A model generated the notes under the pieces. The model worked only from the letters and a program-made list of their open reading frames with translations, was not told the origin of the DNA and made no database searches. The position numbers were made by a program, and so were the translations under genes. A stretch of 64,000 bases of DNA, taken from positions 8,516,501 to 8,580,500 of the forward strand of contig AP031356.1 of NCBI GenBank assembly GCA_037833965.1, in the 5' to 3' direction. This document shows, one piece after another, positions 9,676-19,500 of the stretch (the first letter of the stretch is position 1; the number at the start of each line of letters is the position of its first letter). Origin of the DNA: Marchantia polymorpha subsp. ruderalis (lineage: Eukaryota; Streptophyta; Marchantiopsida; Marchantiales; Marchantiaceae).

Positions 9676-10922
9676 TGTGGTACCCCACTTTTGGCAATTT
9701 TGAGAAAATTAAAACATTTTTTGGAAAACTATACCCTGGCAGCATTGTAAATAGCCTTCGGTACATCAAAACAGAGTGAATCCGGAAGATCGCGGGGATT
9801 CTCGAGGGATCTTGTAGAATCTGGGATTTGGGGTGCCGCAGCAAGCACAGGCACCACCCTCCCTGCGAGCTCCGCAGTTAGGATCTCTACGGCGCAAGGC
9901 GCAAAACCCGCCTTCGGAGGTTGCGGGCGCGGCTGTAGGGAAACCCCCGTAATTAGGTAAACCCTCGGGCGCCTTGACCAAGTTAGGGTTCGGTTGGAAA
10001 GAGCTCGACGCGCTGATTCTAACGAGCCCAAGAACGCTTGGAACGGACGAGGACTTAGGGAGTTATGGCTACTGGAAGAAACGGAGGCGGTCGCCTACGG
10101 CGGAAGGAGTTCGCCACCGGCGCGAATTCCGCCTACGCGGAAGGGGGGTTCAAGTTTTGTCCTATGCGCGGACGAAGGCGTTCGCCGGTGCACAGGCGAA
10201 GTAGGGTTAGGGAAGGCGCGAAGTCCGCCTACGCACAGGCGTTCGCCTGTGCACAGGCACTTCGGCGTCGGCGGGAAATCCGCCTTGGGCCCTAGAAATG
10301 CGCCTTGTGAGGTAGAAAGTGTACGGCGCCTTCCGCGCCAGCGCAGCGCAGCGTACGTCGGAAGAGCCACCAGAGTAATCCAATAGGTACGGACCGTGCG
10401 GACGGCACGGGTGGATGCGCTCTTGGACGGACGGAGTTGCGGCGGCGGAAGCGCCGACGGAGAGACAAGGAACGGACAGACTGGACGGAGACGGCTGACC
10501 ACGGTCAACGCCTTCCGCGCCAGCGCAGCGCCGCGGACGGAGTTCGCCTGCGCACAGGCGAACGCCTGTCCACAGGAGGATGTTCAAGTTCCGCGCCGGC
10601 GGAGAATCCGCCGAGGCCCCTGCCTGCGCACAGGCAGGAGTTGAATTTTTGTCCGACATGCGGACGCACGCGTCAAGGCAGAAGGAGATTGGCCGAAGGG
10701 CGGTACGAACAAGTGTACCGCGCAAGGCGGAAAACTCGCCTTCGGCGCTACGCCCCCATGTCCGCAGGGTGACACGCTCGCGGAGTTCAAATCCGCCAAT
10801 TCGAGCGTGAGAGTTTAATCGACGACGGCGGAGCGTGAAGCCGCGCGTGAGAGCGAAGACCGTTCCAGCGTACAGCCGGCGCGGCCATCAAGTGAGACGT
10901 TCTTCACGACCAAGAGACGACC

Positions 10923-13900
10923 ATGACCTTCGACCGGGCGGCGGAGAGCGTCCCATTCTTGAATTCGCGATTCCAATCTCTTGTGCGCGCTGCGCGCATC
11001 CATCTGCTGGCTGCGGACCATTCTCGTCGTCGTCGCACAGGAGATTTCTTGTTGATTGAGGGAGAAGTGAGTGCGCGTGATTTGGAATTGAGAGCGATTA
11101 GAGTTTGCCGAGAGAGAAAGAAACGCGGACAGTGCGGAAGTAGAATGAGCGGGCGAGCGAACCCCAGGAACGCAATGACGAGACCGAGCAGATTGCGGAT
11201 GGTGCCACTTCGCCTGCCGCAGAACGGGCTGCGCGCTTTCGAGGAGCGCTTAATAGCAAGAAAGCTCGATTTCTTGCTATGGGGATGGAATTACATCTGC
11301 GCGAATATGGTGCGCGAGTGGCTAGAGCCACAGGGACCACCCTCGCGCGGATTGCGTCCGCATGTTGACCGGTGGACAGTCCAAGATTGGGCGCAGGCGT
11401 TGGGAAGATGTGCTGGCATGCCAGGGCATCTCCTTTTCGACAGCGAGAGCATCAAGGTGACCAAGCAAGAAGAGGCGCAATTTGTGGAGCTGTTCAAGAC
11501 CGGGAGGTCTACCAAGAATGGATACAGGACCCGTGATTACAAAGATCGATTTCGCCGGACTTTGTCCGCGGCGCTGATGCAATTACTGCAGCCGCACCGC
11601 GCCTGCTACATCACATTGTGGCAGGTCTCTTTTGTGGAGTGCGTCATCGAGGGAACTCCAATTCACTGGGCGAGCATCCTGCACAGGGTGATGCGACAGC
11701 ACGCGTTTGAGGAGAAGGGGGGAACGCTAAACCATCTTTCTCCTTTCCTCATCAATTTTTATCGACAGCGGAATTGTTTGACAGCGGCGGAGCTTGAACA
11801 TTTTCCGCCATTGTCCATCGACCATCCCGGGAAGTATGTGCGGGAGAACGAGGTCGACACTGATGCGGAGGAGTCACCGACTTCTACCCCATCAAGACGG
11901 AGGGACGAAGGGAGACACACCCCTGCGGCGCGAGTGCCGCGGAAGCGGCGATGGAGGGAAGAGTCCGAAGAGGAGCAGCATCAAGAACCCTCTGCTCCCA
12001 TTCGACCGCGGCCGCTGTGCGAGCCATACAGCCGGCCGAAGCAGAAGGCACGCAGACTGGTGTTACCAGCTGACAGTGCAGACACGGCGACGATTGCGAC
12101 GGAGATAGGAAGTGCGTCGCCAGAGAGGCGAGAGGAAGCGCGGACGACCGCAGGAGCGACGGGCCACGCTGCAACCTCGTCGGGAGAGAGGTCGCCTACG
12201 GGCCAAGGGCCTCCGGAGTTACCACGTGCGATGCGGACAGATGTTCCGTTTGCGCACAGGCGAACCTCCGCGGACGGACGAGCCTCCGCGGACCGGCGAA
12301 CACAAGTGGACGTGGATCTACGCTTACGCGTGGGAAGGAGCAGTCCGCCTGTGCACAGGTCGCCTGTGCACAGAACACCTCCACACGTGCCGCCTGTGCA
12401 CAGGCAAGAATCACCCCCGTTCCAACGTAGGAAGGGGAAGGAGCCGGCGGAAGAACCGCCTACGAGACACCGGCCCTCGGGGCCAGACCCTCCGGCGCAC
12501 CACGCGCCGCAATTTGCGCCTTCGGCGCCAGGGCCTTCGAGCCGAGGAGATACGAGCAGAGAGCGTGCGGAGGCCGCACCATCGGCGGGAAGTCCGCCGA
12601 TAGATGCGCCTTCGGCGGTAGGGCCTATAGGCCAAGGAACATCGGGCGTGCGGCCCCCGGCCATGTCGCCTTCGGCGATAGATGTCCGCGGCGCTACGCC
12701 TGCGGCGGACAAGGCGCCGGCAAATGCGCCTGCGCACGGGCCGGGCACAGCCCCCACGGACCGATCAAGGGAGCAGCAGACGGAGGAGCGGAGTGACTGT
12801 CCGCGGGATGAAATTTCGATGCGCGATGCGCAATCAAACCCCGCGCAGTCACCCTCCGCTCGATCGCCTTCGGCGGCGGACGACGGAGGCAGAGAGGACG
12901 CGGTAGGCAATCAACAAGCAAGCGATGGGGATGCCGCACGGGTACATTCGCCTTCCGCCTTAGACATTTTGGCGACGAGCAGCGAGGCTGCAGCCGTGCC
13001 TTCGCAGGCAGCACACGTCGAGGATGTGCAGCCCCACTCGGGGCAGTCGCCGACGCAATCAATGGCGACTGAAATTCTCCACTCGGATGATGACGACGGA
13101 GGCTCCACGGAAGAAATGTCAGGAGCAGAAGACACCGAGGAGGAGGAGGAGGAAATTGTTGGAGCGCCGGCGGCGGCGCTCTCTGAGCAGGTGATTCCGT
13201 TGCTGCGGTACTTGGATCGCAAGGTCGATAAATACGCCGACCCACTCCAGCCGGGATCTTACATCGAGTTAGTGCGCAGGCGGACTCGCACTAAAGTCCA
13301 CACCAGCAAGCTATTAGCTAGAGTGGACCAAGAGTTGAAGGACTTGAAGGAGAAGCATGCGTGCTTGTGGGGTCAGTACAAGCTTAATCAGAAATTCTAC
13401 AAGCACTCCGAGAAGATGAAGGATGAGAAACTGGGCGAGCTCACCAAGGAGCAGGTGAAGGTCAAGGAAGCACTCAACTCTGAGCAGGCCCAGAATCGGA
13501 TTTTGTCAGAGGAGCTCGTGCGACAGACGCGGTTGTTGGAACAATGTCAGCTCGCACGGCAGGCGGATGAAGAGTTAATCCGCAGGTTACAGTCAGAGTG
13601 TGGCGAATTGAGAGCGCAACGTGCTGAAGCCGAATCGCAATTAGTGATGATTGAAGAGGATCGCAGGAAGGAGGCAGATCGCACGAAGGTGGAGACGGCG
13701 AGGCGAGTCGCCCACTGTCTCAAGGGCTACGCCCACTGGGAAGTGAAGGCGCAGGAGAAACTCACACTGCGTGAGTTTGAATTGCGCGCAGCCGGGTTGT
13801 TGTCAGGCGACAGTAGGAGTCGGCGGAAGGTAGCAAAGAAGCTCGATGCCTTTCTGTCGAAGGCACAGGATACCATGTCCGCCCTCGAAGGGGAGGTGTC

Positions 13901-14042
13901 CGCGGCGTTGCAGAGGTTGGGACTGCGCAGTCGAGCGGAAGATTGGCAGGGTAGGGAGTTAGTGCGCGGCAGCCGGCCGCGCAGGAGACGCAGTACAGGT
14001 TCCGCGGAGTGTAGTGTAGCGTGGTTCCGTGCAGGCGTGTAG
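10923..14042 (+). CDS. LTR-encoded coiled-coil protein (intact, 1,039 aa)
   Basis: ATG at 10923 (MTFDRAAESV...) to TAG at 14040-14042; the same MTFD start is recognisable in the relics at 20560 and 62087 (minus strand), which supports it. Residues 1-320: a conserved, mostly helical-looking block containing LRMVPLRLPQNGLRAFEERL, FLLWGWNYICANMVREW, LFDSESIKV and a YITLWQVSFVE...MRQHAFEE...LSPFLINFYR region. About 320-720: Pro/Ser/Arg/Ala-rich low complexity with PVHR repeats. About 725-745: acidic. About 797-939: charged, heptad-like, likely coiled coil. It sits in U3, upstream of the element's own TATA box, so it could be translated from a separate transcript or from genomic RNA ending in the 3' LTR. 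No known domain was recognised; a distant tie to plant 'transposon-like' ORFs is possible but unsupported. Function unknown. Confidence 0.82.
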   Translation: MTFDRAAESVPFLNSRFQSLVRAARIHLLAADHSRRRRTGDFLLIEGEVSARDLELRAIRVCRERKKRGQCGSRMSGRANPRNAMTRPSRLRMVPLRLPQNGLRAFEERLIARKLDFLLWGWNYICANMVREWLEPQGPPSRGLRPHVDRWTVQDWAQALGRCAGMPGHLLFDSESIKVTKQEEAQFVELFKTGRSTKNGYRTRDYKDRFRRTLSAALMQLLQPHRACYITLWQVSFVECVIEGTPIHWASILHRVMRQHAFEEKGGTLNHLSPFLINFYRQRNCLTAAELEHFPPLSIDHPGKYVRENEVDTDAEESPTSTPSRRRDEGRHTPAARVPRKRRWREESEEEQHQEPSAPIRPRPLCEPYSRPKQKARRLVLPADSADTATIATEIGSASPERREEARTTAGATGHAATSSGERSPTGQGPPELPRAMRTDVPFAHRRTSADGRASADRRTQVDVDLRLRVGRSSPPVHRSPVHRTPPHVPPVHRQESPPFQRRKGKEPAEEPPTRHRPSGPDPPAHHAPQFAPSAPGPSSRGDTSRERAEAAPSAGSPPIDAPSAVGPIGQGTSGVRPPAMSPSAIDVRGATPAADKAPANAPAHGPGTAPTDRSREQQTEERSDCPRDEISMRDAQSNPAQSPSARSPSAADDGGREDAVGNQQASDGDAARVHSPSALDILATSSEAAAVPSQAAHVEDVQPHSGQSPTQSMATEILHSDDDDGGSTEEMSGAEDTEEEEEEIVGAPAAALSEQVIPLLRYLDRKVDKYADPLQPGSYIELVRRRTRTKVHTSKLLARVDQELKDLKEKHACLWGQYKLNQKFYKHSEKMKDEKLGELTKEQVKVKEALNSEQAQNRILSEELVRQTRLLEQCQLARQADEELIRRLQSECGELRAQRAEAESQLVMIEEDRRKEADRTKVETARRVAHCLKGYAHWEVKAQEKLTLREFELRAAGLLSGDSRSRRKVAKKLDAFLSKAQDTMSALEGEVSAALQRLGLRSRAEDWQGRELVRGSRPRRRRSTGSAECSVAWFRAGV

Positions 14043-14078
14043 CGTAGTGCAGTGTGGTGCTAGGTAGGACTTAGAAGG

Positions 14079-14107
14079 TATAAAATAGTTCCAGGCGTTT
14101 TGCCTGG
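14079..14107 (+). promoter_or_regulatory. TATA box and inverted repeat in 3' LTR of element A
   Basis: TATAAAATA at 14079-14087 followed by CCAGGC-GTTTT-GCCTGG, the same arrangement as in the 5' LTR. In the 3' copy it would mark the U3/R boundary of genomic RNA. Confidence 0.65.
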
Positions 14108-15052
14108 GGTTCTTTCCCATCAGAAGTGCAGATCAGGAACCCATTTCCTTTGCGTGTTTGTGTCCTTGAGTTCTGTCACCACGCACGAGGAGTTACAACT
14201 TAGCGTTCCGCATTTTGTAGCTGAAGGCCTTCGGCCGAATGTTCAGAGCTAGTCCATTGGTTAGAGACTTGAGTAGTTCGGATCTGCACCTGCGGGTGAC
14301 TGCCGATGCTCAGAGCCAGTGACTAGTTAGATACTTGAACAGTTTCGCCCCTACACCTTCGAGTGTTTCTTTCTGATTGTACTCCTTTGGGATTTTTCCC
14401 CTGAATGCCAAAGTGAAGTTTTGCTACTTCGTGTAAGCCTTGGTTGTAAATTCAGGTTACGCTGCAGCAGGTGCCTTGAGGGTAACCCCTGTAGTATTTC
14501 TGGGAATGACAAGTGCCTGAGAATTCAAACTCTTCAATAGACTGTTGTTGTGTTACTGGAATGTTTCACAGTGAGTCCTTCAGTGCGGACCTGTGTTCTC
14601 TGCGCGTTTTGTGAGTTGAGAGTGTTGTTCACCGCGTATGAGTGACTTCGATCCGAAGTAGGCAGTCCAAACCGGGTTTCCTACGCTAGCAGCAAGCTAG
14701 TGGAAGTGTTGTAAAAGCCGCAGTTGGAAGTCACTACCCGCAGCTTCGCTGAGTGTACTCTTGAGAGACTTTCCCCCTGAAATCTTGAAGTAGAGGTCCT
14801 AACGGATCTTTGGGTTGTGTTTCTGTAGTTTCAGGTGTGTGTGTGTGTGTGTGTTACGCTGCACTGTGCGACCTCCGAGTGCGCTCCGAGTGGACACTTG
14901 CAGTATTTCTGGGAGTGACAGTCGCCTGAGAATTCAAACTCCTCAATAGTCTGTTAAAACGTGACACTTTGTACCCTGTGTGTTCCTCTGTCCCTGTGGG
15001 TTCGACCTTTCTACCACTATATTGCAGTTTTAGCCTTTAGTGGGTTATTACA

Positions 15053-16521
15053 ATAAGACTCCCTGTTGGAGCTGGTAAGGTCCAGCTTTATGCACGAAGA
15101 CTATTCGCTGCTCAACATCCAATCCTTCCGGACATTGGAGGGTGAGCAGAAACCTGTACAGGTCCACATACCTAGACTCATGGCAAGCGGACAACTGAAA
15201 AAGTTGTTCGTCGGGGAAATCATCCACTACTTCTTCTTCTATGGGTTCGGTCCATAGTCTGGAGAGGTAGTCCGCGTTTTTGTGGTGAGCGCCCATCCTA
15301 GTTTGCACATTGTAGGTGAATTCCTGCAGCAGTAGTACCCACCTGGCAATACGTCCAGACAGATCCGCCTTCTTCACTATGTGCTGTAATGCGTAGTGAT
15401 CCACATGAAACACAAACTCATAACAGATCAAATAATGTCTGAACTTCTTACAGGAGTATACCATTCCCAACGCCTCCCTTTCAGTTGTTGTGTACTTCTT
15501 CTCTGCTACTGACAATCGACGGCTCGCGAAGTAAATCGGGTAGTCCTTCTTGTTGTCATCCTTCTGACTGAGAACTACTCCAATTGCAAATGCCGACGTG
15601 TCTACATAGACATGGAAGGGTCGGTTCCAATCCAGGCTTCTCAGAACCGGAGCGGTCGTCAGCTTACCTTTGAGTGTTTCAAAGGCTAGTTGTTGCTCCT
15701 TGCCCCACACATAGGGCTCCTCCTTCTTAAGCAGCTTTGTCAGATCGGCTGCCAAGATTGCGTACATATTTATGAACCTTCTGTAATAGCCCACATGGCC
15801 AAGAAAGGCTCTCAACTCGCGCAGGTTCGTCGGCGGCTGAAGTTCGAGAATAATCTTTAACTTCTCGACATCCACCGCAATGCCGTTGGACGAAACTCTG
15901 TGCCCCAGCAGAATTCCGCTGGTCATAAAGAAAAAACACTTCTCAGGGTGCAAGGACAAGTTGCTTTCCCGACATCGGTCAAACGTCTGCCGAAGGTGGC
16001 TAAGGTGCTCCGACCTCTTACCGAAGACATAGAAGTCATCGATGAAAATTTCCAGGAACTTTCTCAGATGCTCTTGGAAGATGTTTGTCATCATCCGCTG
16101 GAACGTAGCCGGTGCGTTGCACAACCCCGAAGGCATCTTGTGGTAAGCGTAGGTTCCCCAGTCAGTCGTGAAGGTCGTTTTGTCCTTGTCATGTTCTCTG
16201 ATGGACACCTGGTTGTATCCGGAGAGCTCGTCTAGAAAACTGTAGCACTCATGCCCTGCGACATGATCCAAAATGGAGTCCGTAAAAGGGAGAGGGTGAT
16301 GGTCCTTGCGCGTTGCTGCGTTTAGCTTTCGGAAGTCCTGGCACACCCGAATCTTACCTGTTAGTTTCTTGGGCACGATTACAATTGGCGGGACCCACTC
16401 GCTACTTAGTACCGGGTAAATGATCCCCGCGCTCAGATACTTATCGATTTCGTCCTTCACCAACAATGAATATTTCGGGTTGAGCCTGTATTGGCGTTGG
16501 CGAACCGGAACTGCATCGTCC
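15053..16521 (-). pseudogene. pol: pol fragment of element B (RT, RNase H, start of linker to integrase)
   Basis: An uninterrupted minus-strand frame from the solo-LTR boundary at 16521 to the element A boundary at 15053. It starts at DDAVPVRQRQYRLNPKYSLL, equivalent to residue 79 onward of element A's pol, has the IFIDDF polymerase motif and the RNase H residues (VDTS, TEREAL, HVDHYAL), and ends at GPYQLQQGVL just before the integrase zinc finger. Intact over about 1.47 kb but severed at both ends by insertions. Confidence 0.9.
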
Positions 16522-19500
16522 TGTAATAACCCACTTAAGGCTAAAACTGCAATATAGTGGTAGAAAGGTCGAATCCACAGGGACAGAGGAACACACAGGG
16601 TACAAAGTGTCACATTTAACAGACTATTGAGGAGTTTGAATTCTCAGGCGACTGTCACTCCCAGAAATACTGCAAGTGTCTACTCGGAGCGCACTCGGAG
16701 GTCGCACAATGCAGCGTAACACACACACACACACCTGAAACTACAGAATCACAACCCAGAGATCCGTTAGGACCTCTACTCAAGATTTCAGGGGGAAGGT
16801 CTCTCAAGAGTACACTCAGCGAAGCTGCAGGTAGTGACTCCCAACTCCGGCTTTTACAACACTTCCACTAGCTTGCTGCTAGCGTAGGAAATCCGGTTTG
16901 GACTGCCTACTTCGGATCGAAGTCACTCATACGCGGTGAACAACACTCTCAACTCACAAAACGCGCAGAGAACACAAGTCTGCACAGAAGGACTCACTGA
17001 GAAACATTCCAGTAACACACCATAACAGTCTGTTGAAGAGTTTGAATTCTTAGGCACTTGTCATTCCCAGAAATACTACAGGGGTTACCCCAAAGGCACC
17101 TGCTGCAGCGTAACTTGAATTTACAACCAAGGCTTACACGAAGTAGCAAAACTTCACTTTGGCATTTAGGGGAAAAATCCCGAATGAGTACAATCAGGAA
17201 CAAACACTCGAAGGTGTCGGGGCGAAACTATTCAAGTATCTAACTAGTCACTGGCTCTAAGCATCGGCAATCACCCGCAGGTGTAGATCCGAACTACTCA
17301 AGTCTCTAACCAATGTACTAGCTCTGAACATTCGGCCGAAGGCCTTCAGCTATACAATGCGGAACGCCAAGGTGTAGCTCCTCTTGCGCGGTGACAGAAG
17401 TAAGGACACAAACACGTAGAGAAAATGAGTTCCTGATCTGCACTTCTGAAATTGGAAAAATCACAAGGCAAGACGCCTTGAACTACTTTATACCTTCTAA
17501 ATCCTAACTAGCACTACACTGCACTACGCTACACGCCGGCACGGAACCACGCTACACTACACTCCGCGGAACCTGTGCTTCGCCTCCTGTGCGACGGACT
17601 GCCGCGCACTAACTCCCTACCCTGCCAGTCTTCCGCTCGACTGCGCAGTCCCAAACGCTGCAACGCCGCGGACACCTCCGCCTCGAGGGTGGACATGGTA
17701 TCCCGCGCCTTCGACAGAAAGGAATCTAACTTCTTCGCCACCTTCCGCCGACTCCTACTGTCACCTAACAACAACCGGGCTGCACGAAGCTCCAACCCAC
17801 GCAGTGTGAGTTTCTCCTGCGCCGCCACTTCCCATTGGGCGTAGCCCTTGAGACAGTGGGCGACTGGCCTCGCCATCTCCTCCTTCGTGCGATCTGCCTC
17901 TTGCCTGCGATCATCTTCAATTACCACCAACTGCGATTCGGCCACCGCACGCTAAGCTCTCAATTCCCCGCACTCCGACTGTAGCCTGCGGATTAAATCC
18001 TCATCCGCCTGTCGTGCGAGCTGACACTCCGCTAACAACCGCGTCTGTCGCACGAGCTCCTCTGACAGAACCTGATTCCGATTTTTCTCAGAAATCAGTT
18101 CTTCCGTGGTCTTCACCACATCCCTGGTGAGCTCTTCCAGTCTCGCCTGCTTCAATGCATCGTAGTGGGTGTGCGACTTCCGCACGAGACTATACTGTCC
18201 CCACAAACACGCATGCTTCTCCCGTAAATCCTTGAGTTCACGGTCCACCCTAGCTAGTAGCTTGCTGGTGTGGACTTTAGTGCGAGTCCGCCTGCGCACT
18301 AACTCGATGTAGGACCCCGACTGGAGTGGATCGGCGTATTTATCAAATTTGCGATCCAAGTACCTCAGCAGAGGTATTACCTGCTCAGAGAGCGCCGCCG
18401 CCGGCGCTCCAACAATTTCCTCCTCCTCCTCCTCGGTGTCTCCCGATCCCGACATTGCTTCTGTGGAGCCTCCTTCGTCATCATCCGAGGGAAGGATTTC
18501 GGTCGCCATTGATTGCGTTGGCGACTGACCCGAGTGGGGCTGCGGGTTGTCTACGGGGGCTGCCGCCGATGGCACTCCTGCAGCTTCACTGCTCCCCGCT
18601 AAAATGTCCAAGGCAGTGGGTGACTGGGGCCATGCTACATCCCCATCATCCGCCTGTCGCTCGTCGATCGTGTTCTCTTCGCCGCCGACGTCCGCCGCCG
18701 AAGGCGATCGAGCGGAATGTGTCTGTGCGGGGTGTAATTGCGCATCGCGCATCCGAATGTCGTCCCGCGGATAGACAATCCGCTCTTCCGTTAGGTCCTG
18801 CGTGAGGGCTGCGTCTGGCCTGCGCGTAGGCGCAAGTACCAGCGCCTGGTCCGCCGCAGGCGACAAAGCCGGAGGCCGCTCGCCCGATGTCCCTGGCCCC
18901 GAAGGCCCTACCGCCGAAGGCGCATCTGCCGACGGATTACCCGCCGAAGGTGCGGTCTCCGCACGCTCTCTGCTCAAAACTCGTTGACCCGAAGGCCCTG
19001 GCGCCCAAGGCGCAAATCGCGGCGCGTTATACGCCGGAGGGTCTGGTCCCGAAGGCCCTTGACCCGAAGGCGGATCTTCCGCCGGCTCCTTCTCCTTCCT
19101 ACGTTGTATCGGGGGTGAATCCTGCCTACTCGTAGGCGGCCGCCTGTGCGTAGGCGAACTTTCTCTGCCTACGCGTAGGCGGAGGTCCACGTCCGCTTGA
19201 GGTCGCTTTTCCGCTGAAACTCGCCTGTGCGTAGGCGGAACACTCGTCCACATCGCACGTGGTAACTCCGGAGGCCCTTGGCCCGAAGGCCGCCTCTCGT
19301 CCGTCGGAGGTGTAGCGTGGTCCGCCACCCCTGCGGACGTCCGCGCTCTCTCGATCCTCTCCGGCGACGCACTTCCCTTCTCCATGGCGATCGTCGCCGT
19401 GTCCGTGCTGCTGGCTGGTAACACAAGCCTGCACGCCTTCTGCTTCGGTTGGCTGCACACTTCGTGCAGTGGCCGCTGTCGTATGGGAGCAGTGGGTTCT

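Larger units (their letters stand above)
1..15052 (+). mobile_element. Element A: Ty3/gypsy retrotransposon with giant ORF-bearing LTRs (5' end outside window)
   Basis: Layout seen directly: partial 5' LTR (1-3879), 22-nt spacer and primer site, gag-protease, in-frame UAG, RT-RNase H-integrase, polypurine tract, complete 3' LTR (9676-15052, 5377 bp). The LTR ends are TGTGGTACC...TTATTACA; the same ends are fixed independently by TSD-flanked solo LTRs elsewhere in the window. The right flank at 15053 falls inside a minus-strand pol gene of element B (after its GPYQLQQGVL codons), so A is nested in B; the presumed right TSD is ATAAG but the left one is outside the window. Gene order RT-RNase H-integrase identifies Ty3/gypsy. 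No chromodomain was noticed after the integrase, and the primer site matches tRNA-Asp, both typical of the plant non-chromovirus (Athila/Tat-like) branch; the exact lineage is not determined. Confidence 0.93.
9676..15052 (+). repeat. 3' LTR of element A, complete, 5377 bp
   Basis: Begins TGTGGTACCCCAC and ends TTATTACA. Order of contents: an AT-rich start, a GC-rich, palindrome-rich U3 with the repeated GCCTTCGGCG and GCCTGTGCACAGGC motifs (9950-10900), the 1,039-codon ORF (10923-14042), TATA box and dyad (14079-14107), then a non-coding R/U5 of about 950 bp with a TG microsatellite near 14836-14853. Most plant LTRs are a few hundred bp to 2 kb; this size and an ORF inside are unusual. Confidence 0.93.

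Noticed and set aside
9994-10810. Several 70-170-codon ORFs on both strands in LTR U3
   Set aside because: Overlapping frames through CGCCTGTGCACAGGCG and GCCTTCGGCG repeats; not conserved between LTR copies.
11981-12910. Antisense ORF of 309 codons (and its counterpart at 789-1583) inside the LTR ORF
   Set aside because: Lies in the GC-rich low-complexity middle; translation is Gly/Ala/Ser/Cys-rich repeats from the palindromic motifs, and it does not keep its frame in the other LTR copies as well as the sense ORF does.
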